Source: CAYOBW01 sp964402115 (GTDB taxonomy: Bacteria > Verrucomicrobiota > Kiritimatiellia > UBA8416 > CAYOBW01). From it: 64,000 nt of DNA. Location: positions 1 to 64,000 of the forward strand of contig CAYOBW010000006.1 of assembly GCA_964402115.1 (NCBI GenBank), written 5' to 3'. Below, in pieces: positions 52,345 through 61,547 of this stretch (positions are counted from its first letter, which is position 1; each line of letters opens with the position of its first letter). Under the pieces are notes generated by a model. It saw only the letters and a program-made list of their open reading frames with translations. It was not told where the DNA came from and ran no database searches. The position numbers and the translations under genes were made by a program.

Positions 52345-53457
52345 TTAGTAGACGATGAGATCGCCTTCCTGAATGTCCGTCTGCTGCCAGCCGGTCAACA
52401 CATCCGCGACGCCCACGTTCTCGTTGTCGCGGAGGTGGTCCAGTTTGACCTTCGTCACGAAGACATCCTTGCCGTCAACCTTGCGGTTGATGATGAGGTC
52501 AACCTTCGGCAGCGACCCCTTGCGACGTTCGGCTTCTTTCCGCATCTGCTCGATGAAGGCGTCGCTGAAGCGCAGGACCACGAAGTTCCAGTCCTTGTTG
52601 ACCGAGACCACCTGACCCACCGTGCCGCGCGCCAGATTGGGGAAGTACTGTGCCACGCCGCCCGGCACGGTGCCCTCCATCAACTCGGCGATGCGCTTCT
52701 CCAGAACCTTGATCTCGTTCTTCTGGTCTTCGATCTTCTCGTTGCGCTCCGTGATCGTCTGTTTCTGCTCGGCGATCGTGTCGTTGAGGCGGCGGATTTC
52801 GCCATCCAGTTCCTCGATCTTCGTTTCGAGCGTCTTGATCTTCTCTTCCAGTTGGACGATGGCTCGGTCGCGTTCGGTGATCGTGAACAAAGCCTCGCGC
52901 AGGCTCTTCTTCTTCCCGTTCAACTCGGTGATCGTATCCACCAGCTCCTCGCGGAGCTTGCGGAGTTGGTGACGGGTTTCGTTCAGGCGATTGAGCTGGT
53001 CTTCCGATTTCTTAAGGATCTCGTCCAGCACCTCCTGCATGGTGCCTTCGCCCTTAATGATCTTCATCCCGGTGGCGAGATCGACGGCCGGCTTCTGCGT
53101 CACGGGATCGAGCTTGTAATACTGCTTGAGCTGATCCTTGCGCTTGGCCACGTCGAGCGTGGGCTGATCGGCGAGTTCGAGTTGATGCTGATAGGTCTCC
53201 CAGAACGCGGACTTCTTGGGGGTCTCGTTCGGCTCGGCCGTGGTCTCGTCCACGTCGCGCGCGACATAGTCCGGCTTGGTGTCCACCTTGGCCCCTTCAA
53301 CCTCGAGGGTAGGGCCGAGAGATATCAGGGTTTGCTCCAGCTTCTGGGTGCGCCCCTTCAACACCTCGCGCTTGCCGAACAACAGGATGCCCAGCGTAAG
53401 TGCACCAATCGAAAGAATCGTTAGAATGATAACCAAAACACGCAGGAACTTGCCCAT
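52345..53457 (-). CDS. Membrane-anchored coiled-coil protein with C-terminal beta domain
   Basis: A 370-residue protein: TM helix at residues 7-27 (VLVIILTILSIGALTLGILL), a linker, a long coiled coil (about residues 140-265, with repeated L-x-x-x-I/E-x-x-L heptads such as LEEKIKTLETKIEELDGEI) and a ~100-residue C-terminal beta-rich domain (GTVGQVVSVNKDWNFVVLRF ... VTKVKLDHLRDNENVGVADV ... IQEGDLIVY). That end pattern recalls small beta-barrels seen in several envelope proteins. MGKFLRVLVII begins at ATG 53457. It has its own terminator and a palindrome just upstream. Possible role in envelope structure; no name assigned. Confidence 0.78.
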   Translation of the reverse strand: MGKFLRVLVIILTILSIGALTLGILLFGKREVLKGRTQKLEQTLISLGPTLEVEGAKVDTKPDYVARDVDETTAEPNETPKKSAFWETYQHQLELADQPTLDVAKRKDQLKQYYKLDPVTQKPAVDLATGMKIIKGEGTMQEVLDEILKKSEDQLNRLNETRHQLRKLREELVDTITELNGKKKSLREALFTITERDRAIVQLEEKIKTLETKIEELDGEIRRLNDTIAEQKQTITERNEKIEDQKNEIKVLEKRIAELMEGTVPGGVAQYFPNLARGTVGQVVSVNKDWNFVVLRFSDAFIEQMRKEAERRKGSLPKVDLIINRKVDGKDVFVTKVKLDHLRDNENVGVADVLTGWQQTDIQEGDLIVY

Positions 53458-53786
53458 AGTTCGTACCTCAGAAGACCCCTTTTGACGTTCGTCAAACCAC
53501 CGTCAGCGTGGACAGGACTATGTCGGAAACGCAGGGGGATGTCAAAAGGAAACTTGGCTGAATTCGGACGGCTTATCCGCTGGCGGGCTCAAGGGGTCGG
53601 AAAGTCCCCCGAGAAGGCGTGCCGCAGGTTGCCGAAGATGTGCCGCTTGGTCTTCGCCGTCCCGGTCTGCGGCTCCAAGAAGCGAGCGGCGGGAAACGTC
53701 TATAGTGGTGTCAGCTTACATCGCATGCAGACAGACGCAAAAAGCGGTTGACCCGTTGCCGGTCACTTCAGTATAGGTATGCCGCC
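53458..53786 (+). other. 329-bp gap between divergent genes
   Basis: Between the coiled-coil gene (-) and the first TPR gene (+). It holds the palindrome at 53482-53497 and a TATAGT (53701-53706) that could be a -10 box for the TPR gene, without a clear -35. A reading frame at 53482-53751 is open but has no ribosome site, no hydrophobic or domain pattern and an unusual composition, so I do not call it a gene. Confidence 0.5.
53482..53497. promoter_or_regulatory. 16-bp palindrome, possible operator
   Basis: TTTGACG (53482-53488), TT, CGTCAAA (53491-53497): a perfect dyad 24 bp upstream of the coiled-coil gene's ATG. The size suits a dimeric repressor. No second copy was noticed. Confidence 0.35.
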
Positions 53787-56700
53787 ATGAACAGACGCAG
53801 ATTCCCTTCGCTGTTTTGTCACGCAGTCGCACTAGCGCTGATCGCTGTTTTCGGCTGCTGGCGCACCTCCGCGCACGCGCAGGGCGTCAGTGGCGAACTG
53901 CCCGAGAAAGCGCGCATCGAGATCGAGTACATCAAGGAACTTCAGGAACTGGGCCTGCCGGACTATGCGGACATCGTCATCGCCAAGGTCGAGGCGGAGT
54001 TCGGCAAGGAGGTCAAGTACGCGATCGAAGTCCTGAAGATGAGCGGCTTGCTCCAACTTGGGAAATTCGAGGAGGTCAAGAAAGTCATCGCCTCCAAGCC
54101 GGACCAGAACGGCGAACTCGTTTGGGCGCTGAAACTCGCGCTGGCGGACGGGCACTACGCGTGGGGGCAATATAAGGAAGCGCAGGAGCTCTACAACGCG
54201 TTCTTTGCCGCTTTCCCGAATGGGCCGCCAGCCGCCCTCAAGCGGTTCTATATAGATGCCGCGTTCAAGTACGCCCAGATGTTGCTGCTCATGGGGAACC
54301 CCGCGGGGGCGCTCACGGCTTTCGACAACGTGTTGAAGGCCAAGCCAGCCAAGAATGTGGCTCGGCAGATCCAAGGCGAAACGGCCGAGTTGCTTGTGAA
54401 ACTGGCCGAAGACTCGCAGGGCGCCGAACGCAAGCAGTACATGGAGCGGGCCGAGAAACTCTGCACAGAGATCCTCTGGGTACAGGATCTCTGGTTTGGC
54501 AAGGCCATCGTCTACCTGGCCCACATCAAGCAGCTGCGGGGCGATATCAAGGGGGCGAAAGCGCTTATCGACGAGTACACGCCGCAACTGAGGCAGATAG
54601 ACGAATCCCTCAAGCAACAGTCCGAGGAGACCGGCGATGACCTGACGCGTCTCAATCCCATGGCCGAGTGTCGCTACCTGATCGCCGTCATGATGGACGA
54701 GGAAGCGGTCCGCTTACTTAAGGAAGGCAAGAAACAGGAGGCGCTGGACCTTTGGATCGGTGAGAAACTCGCCTCCGGAGAGCGCGCCACGGGCGCGTAC
54801 CAGCACTTCATCAATGTCTTCATCCGGTACCCGGCCACCAAGTGGGCGCCGGACGCCGGCGTGCGCGGCAGTCGTATTGAGGAATCGCTGGCGAAGGACT
54901 TCGGCGTCAAGATCGAGAAGAAGGTCACGCCCAAGATGATGGCGGACGTCGAACGCTACCAGTTCCAGTCCGCCCGCGTGCTCTACAACCAGAAGAACTG
55001 GCAGGAGGCAGCGGATTCGTATGTGACCGTCCTGAATCTCTTCGGGCAATCCACCGCCGCCATCTCGGCGCTGGGTGACCTGGCTCACTGCTACCTGGAG
55101 TTAAAGGAAGAGCTTTATGCGGAAATGGTTGTGCGGTTCATTGGCGAGCGTTTCGGACGACGGCGGGAGTTGATGGGCGATGCGGGCAACCAGATGCTCC
55201 GACTGGCCGACGAAGCGGCAGACGATTTCAATCTCCCGCTCCTGCGTGACCGTATTCACAACGCCTACTTCGATCTGGTGAAGGGTCACTCCCGCGCGCC
55301 GGACCTGCTGTACCGTTTCGGCGAGAAGAAAGTCGAGGCGGGCGATCTGCCGGCGGCTCGCAGCTACTTCGATCGCATCATCAAGAACTATACCAACGCG
55401 CTGGTCTACCTGCCGGCACACAGCATGTTGGCGGCGACTTGGGAGAAGGCCAACGACCAGACCAACGCGCTGGCGGTTCTGGAGCAGTACCTTCAGAAAC
55501 TGGAGAAGACCACCAACCCCGGCGCCCCCGGCATCCTCACGCGCCTACGTATTGCGGGCACGCATAAAGCCTTTGGCGGCAATGATATGCTGCAAAATGC
55601 GATCAAGGTCTACAGCGAGGTCGTGCAGCTGGTCAAGTCGGATGACAAGCGCTACTTCAAGAACCAGGAGGAGCGGGCACACAATCGTGTCAACATGGAA
55701 GCCGCGATCTTCTTCAAGGCGCTGTGCCTCACGATGTTGACCGAACCAGCCGATCAGGCCAACGCTTTCAAGGAGAAGGCCATCGGCGATTATCGCATGC
55801 TCCTGCAGGAGTTTCCCAAGTCCCAGTATGCCGCCGCAGCGTTGAGCCGGGTTGGCGTGTTGTGGACCCTGCTCGGAAATGCGCAGGAGGCCGAGAAGGC
55901 GCTGCGCGAGCTGGAGGAGAAGTATCCCGACACGGAAGAGGCCAAGAACTCCAAGTTCATGCTGGCCAAGAGTTTGCTGGAGCTCAAGAAGCGCGATCAG
56001 GCGATTGCCGTCTTCAAGGAGATGTTTGGCGCCGGCAGTGGGAAGTTTTCGGGTAGTCAGATGCTGACGGCCGGCCGTGAACTTCTGATCGCCAACGAGT
56101 ACGAGATCGCCATGCAGGCGTTTGACCAGGCCCTCGTCAAGGCGAATGGCGTTCGCAATGTCGAAGAGCCGGCCCTGCTGGGCAAGGGCAAGTGCCTCAC
56201 GGAACTGAAGCGCTATGCCGAAGGGGGTAAGATCCTGACGCAGATGCTGGCCAAGTTCGAGAAGTCCGGATACACCGTGGAAGCCTGCCTGAATCTCAGC
56301 CGCTGTACCGCTGAACTTGCCAGCGAGGAGAAGGATGCGGCCAAGCGGCGCGCCATGTTCGACGACTCGGTCAAGGCAATGCAGCGCGTCCTCAAGTACG
56401 ACTCCACGCCGGCTCGTCGGACAGAAGTGGCCGTCGCCGTCGGCAAGATCAATGAACGCAAGGCCAAGGCCGAGGCCGCCAACAATCAAACCGATGCCGG
56501 CAAGGCCAAGGCGCGTGAGTACCTGAACGACGCCATTGCATCCTATCTGACCATGCTGCAGATGACCGACGCCAACGCCCCGGGCGTGACGCCGCACCTG
56601 CAGGATGCCTATGCCGCATGTGTTCCGTTGCTGCTGGAGACGGTCGACCAGGGTAAGGAGCGGGTCGAGATGGCGATCGAGGAGTGCGACGCCTACATCC

Positions 56701-56909
56701 AGCGTTACCCTGAAGGCAAGTACATTACGGAAATCAGGCGGTGGCGCAGTCAGGCCATGATCAAGGCCACCCAGCTGGGGATAGTCGGAGCCGGTCAGGT
56801 CAAGGAGAAGGAAGCGGCGCCAGCCGCCGGGACGGCGCCCGTGGCGACGCCTGCGCCGGCCGTGGCGCCTGCAGCCGCGGGAACCAATCCCCCCGCGGCC
56901 AAGCCTTGA
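53787..56909 (+). CDS. Large exported TPR-repeat protein
   Basis: A 1040-residue protein with a signal peptide (MNRRRFPSLFCHAVALALIAVFGCWRTSAHA). Nearly the whole chain is helical with TPR-type pairs: YAQMLLLMGNPAGALTAFDNV, WQEAADSYVTVLNLFGQS, AAALSRVGVLWTLLGNAQEA, KFMLAKSLLELKKRDQAIAV, and others, roughly a dozen or more repeats. The end is a Pro/Ala-rich tail (APAAGTAPVATPAPAVAP). Such proteins act as periplasmic scaffolds; in the Tol system the TPR protein CpoB/YbgF has a similar place. ATG 53787 was preferred over the longer frame because the signal peptide begins there. It leads the ExbB/ExbD operon; 54 bp to the next gene. Confidence 0.88.
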   Translation: MNRRRFPSLFCHAVALALIAVFGCWRTSAHAQGVSGELPEKARIEIEYIKELQELGLPDYADIVIAKVEAEFGKEVKYAIEVLKMSGLLQLGKFEEVKKVIASKPDQNGELVWALKLALADGHYAWGQYKEAQELYNAFFAAFPNGPPAALKRFYIDAAFKYAQMLLLMGNPAGALTAFDNVLKAKPAKNVARQIQGETAELLVKLAEDSQGAERKQYMERAEKLCTEILWVQDLWFGKAIVYLAHIKQLRGDIKGAKALIDEYTPQLRQIDESLKQQSEETGDDLTRLNPMAECRYLIAVMMDEEAVRLLKEGKKQEALDLWIGEKLASGERATGAYQHFINVFIRYPATKWAPDAGVRGSRIEESLAKDFGVKIEKKVTPKMMADVERYQFQSARVLYNQKNWQEAADSYVTVLNLFGQSTAAISALGDLAHCYLELKEELYAEMVVRFIGERFGRRRELMGDAGNQMLRLADEAADDFNLPLLRDRIHNAYFDLVKGHSRAPDLLYRFGEKKVEAGDLPAARSYFDRIIKNYTNALVYLPAHSMLAATWEKANDQTNALAVLEQYLQKLEKTTNPGAPGILTRLRIAGTHKAFGGNDMLQNAIKVYSEVVQLVKSDDKRYFKNQEERAHNRVNMEAAIFFKALCLTMLTEPADQANAFKEKAIGDYRMLLQEFPKSQYAAAALSRVGVLWTLLGNAQEAEKALRELEEKYPDTEEAKNSKFMLAKSLLELKKRDQAIAVFKEMFGAGSGKFSGSQMLTAGRELLIANEYEIAMQAFDQALVKANGVRNVEEPALLGKGKCLTELKRYAEGGKILTQMLAKFEKSGYTVEACLNLSRCTAELASEEKDAAKRRAMFDDSVKAMQRVLKYDSTPARRTEVAVAVGKINERKAKAEAANNQTDAGKAKAREYLNDAIASYLTMLQMTDANAPGVTPHLQDAYAACVPLLLETVDQGKERVEMAIEECDAYIQRYPEGKYITEIRRWRSQAMIKATQLGIVGAGQVKEKEAAPAAGTAPVATPAPAVAPAAAGTNPPAAKP

Positions 56910-56963
56910 CCCGTCACGTGTGACATGCGATATAGCAACCGATTGCGAAAGAGAGGCTATGGA

Positions 56964-57782
56964 ATGACGACGACACAAAGCAGACAAGTCAGGGGCATGA
57001 TCCGCGCGGCCTGTTGGGTGCTCTTCATGGCTGCCACGGTGGCGCAGGCCGCCGTTGAAGGCGCTATCTTCAAGACGGGCGACGAGCAGCGTCCGATAGA
57101 AGGCTCGATCCGTTGGCGGGCAGCCAGTAAGGAGTATGCCGTAACGACAAAGGATAACAGCGTCATGCTCAGCATTCCGCTGGATGAAGTCGGCGGTATG
57201 CGCATCAAGCGTCCCGCCAATCTCGACGGCCTGATCAACCAGGTTCGGCAGGGGCAGTTCTCCCCCGCCATCCCCGGGCTTGAGGCCATTGTCGAGGAAT
57301 ACACGATGCTGCAGTACGATATGGACGCTGGCGCGGCGCTGGCGCGCGCCTACATGGGCAACAAGGACCCAAAGAAGGCCGCGGCTACTTGCGAGAAGGT
57401 GTTGGCCGACAAGCCGGAGCAGACAATCAGCCGTGAACTCGTGGACGCCTATTGGGATGCCTTGCTCGATACCGAACAATATGCCCGGCTGCGCGAGCAG
57501 CTCTCGAAGGCGATCGAGACGGGCAACCGGGAAGTTGCCGCCCAGGCCCACAACAAGCGGGGCGACATTGATTTCAAGCGGGGCGACCCGAAGACGGCGC
57601 TTATGGACGGCTACCTGCGCACGGTGACGCTATTCCGCGACGTCAAAGCCGTGCAGCCCGAGGCGCTCTACAAGGCGTATCTCTGTTTCGACAAGCTGGG
57701 GCAGAACAGCCACAAGGACAAGATGCGCAAGCGGCTGATGCAGGAATTCGCGAGCAGCCCGCAGGCGCAGCAGGTGCGCTAG
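56964..57782 (+). CDS. Exported TPR-like protein
   Basis: A 272-residue protein with a signal peptide (QVRGMIRAACWVLFMAATVAQA). A small beta domain comes first (GAIFKTGDEQRPIEGSIRWR ... VMLSIPLDEVGGMRIKRP), then ~190 residues of TPR-like helices (MDAGAALARAYMGNKDPKKA, LVDAYWDALLDTEQYARLRE, KALYKAYLCFDKLGQ-like LYKAYLCFDKLGQNSHKDKM). It lies between the large TPR protein and ExbB and probably works with both at the envelope. ATG 56964 has GAGAGG upstream. Family not recognised. Confidence 0.8.
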   Translation: MTTTQSRQVRGMIRAACWVLFMAATVAQAAVEGAIFKTGDEQRPIEGSIRWRAASKEYAVTTKDNSVMLSIPLDEVGGMRIKRPANLDGLINQVRQGQFSPAIPGLEAIVEEYTMLQYDMDAGAALARAYMGNKDPKKAAATCEKVLADKPEQTISRELVDAYWDALLDTEQYARLREQLSKAIETGNREVAAQAHNKRGDIDFKRGDPKTALMDGYLRTVTLFRDVKAVQPEALYKAYLCFDKLGQNSHKDKMRKRLMQEFASSPQAQQVR

Positions 57783-57827
57783 GCCCCGAGTTCGCGGGGA
57801 GCGGTTTCCGATGTCGTGATGGGAGCA

Positions 57828-57843
57828 GAGCGGGAGACCGCTC
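57828..57843 (+). other. Small hairpin between TPR and exbB genes
   Basis: GAGCGG (57828-57833), loop GAGA, CCGCTC (57838-57843), followed by a run of nine Gs and by the repeated GACCGGTC. No T tract, so it is not a clear terminator; it may adjust expression within the 151-bp gap. Confidence 0.3.
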
Positions 57844-57933
57844 CGGGGGGGGGATGGACCGGTCCCGACCGGTCGGGTTTACAGGTTAAGTGGGGCAGCT
57901 CAGATCCGTGAGGACAAAAGGAGAAGGTGACGC

Positions 57934-58725
57934 ATGAAGAGGATGATGAGGGTGGCGGTATTGGTCGGTACGTTGGCCTTGTGCACGCCTGCGATGCGTG
58001 TTTCGGCCCAGGATGCAGCCCCGGCGGCTGATGCCGGCGCGCTGGTAACGGCAGCCGGAGGCGACGCTGCCGAAACCAAGCCGGCCGCCAACATGGGTCT
58101 GTGGGCCGTTATCATGAGTTCCGGCGCCCTCGGCGTGCTCCTGTGGATCGGTTTGTTCGGCGCGGGCGCCGCGGGCATCTACTTCGTGGTGGACTGTTCC
58201 ATCACCATCCGCACGAAGCGCATCATGCCGCAGTCGCTGATTGACAACGTCAACCAGGCGATGACCGAGGGCGACGTGCTCAAGGCCCTCAAGTCCTGCG
58301 AGAACGAGCCGGGGCCGCTGGCGAACGTGCTGACCGCCGGCTTCAGCCACGTGGAAGAAGGCTTCGATATCATCCAGGAATCCATCGCCACGGCCGCCAA
58401 TCTCGAGACGGAGAAGCTGATGCAGAAGATCACCTGGCTGTCTGTCTGCGCCAACCTGGCGCCGATGCTGGGGTTGCTCGGAACCGTGCAGGGCATGATC
58501 TACTGCTTCGCCAACCTCGGCAGCGGAGCCCCCGACGTCGCGGTGCTGGCCGTCAACATCGCCCAGGCCCTGTACACGACCGCCGCCGGTCTGCTGACCG
58601 CCGTGCCGTGCGTGACCGTTTACTACGTTTTCCGGAATGCGGCGAACAGGATCGTCCTGCGCATGGAAGCCATGACCATGGAACTGATCAAGGACCTGCG
58701 CAATGTCGAGGTCGTGACCGAGTAA
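57934..58725 (+). CDS. exbB: MotA/TolQ/ExbB-family proton channel protein
   Basis: A 263-residue member of the ExbB/TolQ family. It starts with a signal-peptide-like segment and an Ala-rich periplasmic stretch, then TM1 (WAVIMSSGALGVLLWIGLFG), a cytoplasmic domain with NVLTAGFSHVEEG and the paired C-terminal TM helices. The family motif APMLGLLGTVQGMIYCF and the TAAGLLTAVPCVTVYYVF segment are intact. It forms a pentameric channel around an ExbD dimer and turns proton flow into movement of a partner. Three ExbD genes and two TM-toroid genes follow; only this one ExbB is in the window. Confidence 0.94.
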   Translation: MKRMMRVAVLVGTLALCTPAMRVSAQDAAPAADAGALVTAAGGDAAETKPAANMGLWAVIMSSGALGVLLWIGLFGAGAAGIYFVVDCSITIRTKRIMPQSLIDNVNQAMTEGDVLKALKSCENEPGPLANVLTAGFSHVEEGFDIIQESIATAANLETEKLMQKITWLSVCANLAPMLGLLGTVQGMIYCFANLGSGAPDVAVLAVNIAQALYTTAAGLLTAVPCVTVYYVFRNAANRIVLRMEAMTMELIKDLRNVEVVTE

Positions 58726-58758
58726 TGTGCGCTTGCGAACAGGAAAGGGGGACACGAT

Positions 58759-59187
58759 ATGGCTAAGCGCGATTGCCCTCCCTGTGAGATCGACATGACG
58801 CCGATGATCGACGTCACGTTCCAGCTCATCATCTTCTTCATCGTCACGTTCAAGATCAACGAGAGTTTCAAGCAGGATATCGAGTTGGAGGATGCCAAGC
58901 ACGGCATGCTGCTCAAGGAAACCCGTGGCGCCATGATCGTGGAGGTTGACCGCAAAGGGGCGATTTCCATGTACAACTGCGGCATGTCGGAAGCCTACTT
59001 CAAGCATATCGTGACGCAACGGTTCAAGAACTCGGGGGATTTCCCCGTCATGATCCGTGCGGACAAGCGCACGAAGCACTCTGACGTGCGCAAAGTGATG
59101 GATATCTGCTCCAGCATCGGCATCTGGAAGATCAACTTCCTCGGCATCCAGGAGTCGAAGGAATCGAAAGCACAGAGAAGCAAGTAA
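58759..59187 (+). CDS. exbD: ExbD/TolR-family protein 1
   Basis: A 142-residue bitopic protein. The TM helix carries the essential Asp in the TPMIDVTFQLIIFFIVT context (residues 14-30); a ~100-residue periplasmic domain follows (RKGAISMYNCGMSEAYF, PVMIRADKRTKHSDVRKVMD). It differs from the next two ExbD proteins in having TFKINES and not TLKQED after the helix, and so is the more diverged of the three. 33 bp after exbB. Confidence 0.92.
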   Translation: MAKRDCPPCEIDMTPMIDVTFQLIIFFIVTFKINESFKQDIELEDAKHGMLLKETRGAMIVEVDRKGAISMYNCGMSEAYFKHIVTQRFKNSGDFPVMIRADKRTKHSDVRKVMDICSSIGIWKINFLGIQESKESKAQRSK

Positions 59188-59221
59188 TCATCGACAACTT
59201 GTTCTCGGGGGGGACGTCGCC

Positions 59222-59641
59222 ATGGCCACAGCCAAACGCAAGATGATGGTCGAGGGAGTCAAGCTGGAGATGACGCCGATGATCGACGTCGTCTTCCAGT
59301 TGCTGATCTTCTTCCTGGTGACGCTGAAACAGGAGGACATTCTGGGGCGGTTGGAGATCTCCCGGCCGGCACCGGGCGCCAGCAAGCCCGAGGAACAGGT
59401 CAAACTGTTCGAGGTTATTGTCTACGACAATCGTGAACTGGGCGGCGAAGGGGTTGCCCTTCAGGGGCGGCAGATATCCTTCCGGGAGCTGGACCGGCAG
59501 GTGGCCCGGCTCTCCTCCGTCAGCAAGAGCGTCTCCGTCATCATCAAGTGTCACGGCAAGTCGCCACACTCCAACCTGATGAAGGTGCTGGATGTGTGTG
59601 CCAAGTACGACCTCAAGAACCTCGCCGTGTTCAGCTTGTAA
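59222..59641 (+). CDS. exbD: ExbD/TolR-family protein 2
   Basis: A 139-residue ExbD. The TM helix with TPMIDVVFQLLIFFLVT is followed by LKQEDILGRLEISRPAPG and a periplasmic domain ending KYDLKNLAVFSL. It resembles the third ExbD (61548) much more than the first; both end in the same (L/A/S)VFS(L/Q) pattern. GGGGGACGTCGCC precedes the ATG. Followed 96 bp later by the first TM-toroid gene. Confidence 0.92.
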   Translation: MATAKRKMMVEGVKLEMTPMIDVVFQLLIFFLVTLKQEDILGRLEISRPAPGASKPEEQVKLFEVIVYDNRELGGEGVALQGRQISFRELDRQVARLSSVSKSVSVIIKCHGKSPHSNLMKVLDVCAKYDLKNLAVFSL

Positions 59642-59737
59642 AAAGCTTGGGCCTAAGACGCGGCGCGGCCCGGACGTTATAGCGAGTGACAGGGCGCAGT
59701 GGGCGCCCGCGGATGATCGTAACGGGAGCATGAAGAC

Positions 59738-61375
59738 ATGAGCGACGATCTGGTTCAACCCCCGGTGGAAGGTGTGCCGACCGGTCCCCAGGACATGGAC
59801 GAGCTGAAGGCGCATTTTCACGACATGATGGAGCTCTTTGACGAGCTCTCCTTCAAAGAGAAATGGCAGCGCGTTTTCGCGGGGTTGAAACAGCCTATGG
59901 ACACGGGCGAGCACAAGTGGGCTCGCCTGCAGATGATTCGCCTGTCGGCGCCCATTTCGGCCGTGGTCGTGCCGGCCCTCCTGTTGCTCATCATGGCTCT
60001 GGTGCCGGCGGGGAGCGGACCCGCGCGCAATGTGACCGTACAGATCGTGGACCCGGAAAAGATCGAGGAACTCGACAAGATCGAGGAGATCAAGCAGGAC
60101 ATACCCGAACCCGAGACAGAAATCACGTACGACGCCGAGGTGACCGTGGATCAGCCGGTCGTCAACGCGCCACCGACGGACTTCAGTCCGCAGCCGACCC
60201 CCGTCGATGCCGTGGCGATCGTGAAGAGCCCCGTCATCATGCGCGGCATCTACGGGAGTCGCACACCCGGCATGCGCGGCTCGTTGATGGGCCGGCACGG
60301 CGCCCCTGCCGGCACGGAGGAGGCGGTTCTCCGCGCCCTGCGCTGGCTGAAGAAGTACCAGGAATACGACGGGAAGTGGATGGCGGGCGCGGGTGGCGGC
60401 GTCAACTACTCCTCGGGCGTGCCCGCCGCCATGACCGGACTCGGACTGCTGACCTTCCTGGCCCATGGCGAGACGCCGACCTCCGAGGAGTTCGGCGAAA
60501 CCGTCGAGAAAGCGATCCGTTGGCTGGCGACGAACCAGAAGGGGAACGGGCATTTCGAGGGAGCTGACGCACACGAGTACGGGCACCCGATTGCGGCTTA
60601 CGCGCTCTGCGAAGCGTATGGCATGACGAAGATACCCATGCTGAAAAACGTGGCCGAGAAGGCCATCGATGTGATCATCGAGGGACAGCAGGCGGGCGGA
60701 GGCTGGAACTACAACTGCAGCAAGCCCAATCCCAAGCGCAACGACACATCCTACTCTGCCTGGTGCGGGCAGGCGCTCAAGGCCGCCAAGATGGCCGGCC
60801 TGCAGAACAAGGACCTGAAGAAGAGCATTGAAGACGGTGTGCGCGGCTACAAGGAGAACGCCGCCCAGTACGGCGGCTTCGGCTACACGGATAAAGGTTC
60901 CACGCGATTGACCGGCGCCGGCGTTCTCTGCATGCAGCTGCTTGGCCACCAGAAGGACTCCGAGGTCCAGAGCGGCATGGGCTGGATGCGCGAGCACTCC
61001 ACCTGCAAATGGGACAAGGGCGGCAACCAGGGCGCCCGGCCGATCTACTACTGGTACTACGAAACCCAGGCATTCTTTCACCACGGTGGCGAGGACTGGA
61101 AGAAATGGAACCGGCTGTTCGCCACCGAACTGTGTCGCAACCAGAAGGTCGTGCCCAAGGCCATCGCCGGCCCGAAGGGCAGCATGGTGGATATCGGCTA
61201 CTGGGAGTCGCTGACGGCCGACGAGAACTACGGCTTTACCTACAACACGACGCTGTGCGCGCTGATGCTGCAGGTCTACTACCGCTTCCTGCCGACGTAC
61301 CAGACGATCAAGGAAGATGACGCGCCTGTGCTCGAGGATAAGACAGGCGACATCAAGATCGACATCAAGGCTTGA
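59738..61375 (+). CDS. TonB-position protein: TM anchor plus terpenoid-cyclase-like alpha toroid (copy 1)
   Basis: A 545-residue protein. Residues 1-68 are cytoplasmic and carry a motif shared with copy 2 (AHFHDMMELFDEL, then DTGEHKWARLQMIRLSAP). One TM helix follows (~70-90, ISAVVVPALLLLIMALVP). The linker is acidic and proline-rich (EKIEELDKIEEIKQDIPEPE), like TonB linkers. Residues ~190-530 are a prenyltransferase/squalene-cyclase-type toroid with repeated helices and Q-W-like units (LRALRWLKKYQEYDGKWM, AIRWLATNQKGNGHFEG, GWNYNC, GGFGYTDKG, YYWYYETQAFFHHGG). The DxDD catalytic motif of squalene-hopene cyclase is not found, nor a thioester motif, so a binding role is likely. It directly follows exbB-exbD-exbD, the place TonB or TolA would take. 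A strong terminator follows. Confidence 0.86.
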   Translation: MSDDLVQPPVEGVPTGPQDMDELKAHFHDMMELFDELSFKEKWQRVFAGLKQPMDTGEHKWARLQMIRLSAPISAVVVPALLLLIMALVPAGSGPARNVTVQIVDPEKIEELDKIEEIKQDIPEPETEITYDAEVTVDQPVVNAPPTDFSPQPTPVDAVAIVKSPVIMRGIYGSRTPGMRGSLMGRHGAPAGTEEAVLRALRWLKKYQEYDGKWMAGAGGGVNYSSGVPAAMTGLGLLTFLAHGETPTSEEFGETVEKAIRWLATNQKGNGHFEGADAHEYGHPIAAYALCEAYGMTKIPMLKNVAEKAIDVIIEGQQAGGGWNYNCSKPNPKRNDTSYSAWCGQALKAAKMAGLQNKDLKKSIEDGVRGYKENAAQYGGFGYTDKGSTRLTGAGVLCMQLLGHQKDSEVQSGMGWMREHSTCKWDKGGNQGARPIYYWYYETQAFFHHGGEDWKKWNRLFATELCRNQKVVPKAIAGPKGSMVDIGYWESLTADENYGFTYNTTLCALMLQVYYRFLPTYQTIKEDDAPVLEDKTGDIKIDIKA

Positions 61376-61393
61376 GCTGAACGTCGTCCTCTC

Positions 61394-61440
61394 GCAAAAC
61401 CCCCGCGCCGCCGAGCGTCGCGGGGGTTTTGCTTTTGTTC
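61394..61440 (+). terminator. Rho-independent terminator after TM-toroid copy 1
   Basis: GCAAAACCCCCGCG (61394-61407) pairs with CGCGGGGGTTTTGC (61419-61432) around an 11-base loop; the tail is TTTTGTTC. It lies 19 bp past the stop codon and separates the first from the second ExbD/toroid cassette. Confidence 0.85.
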
Positions 61441-61547
61441 AGCCTCGCGCCCCCCTCCAGTCTCTAATAAACCGGGCCGACCGGGCGTTGCGTCATGTAA
61501 AGGGACCGACGCAGCGTGCGCCGGTCCGCCAGCCTGGAGGTGTGCCG

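Noticed and set aside
53482..53751. An 89-codon frame upstream of the TPR gene
   Set aside because: No ribosome site, no recognisable pattern, and it covers a likely regulatory region.
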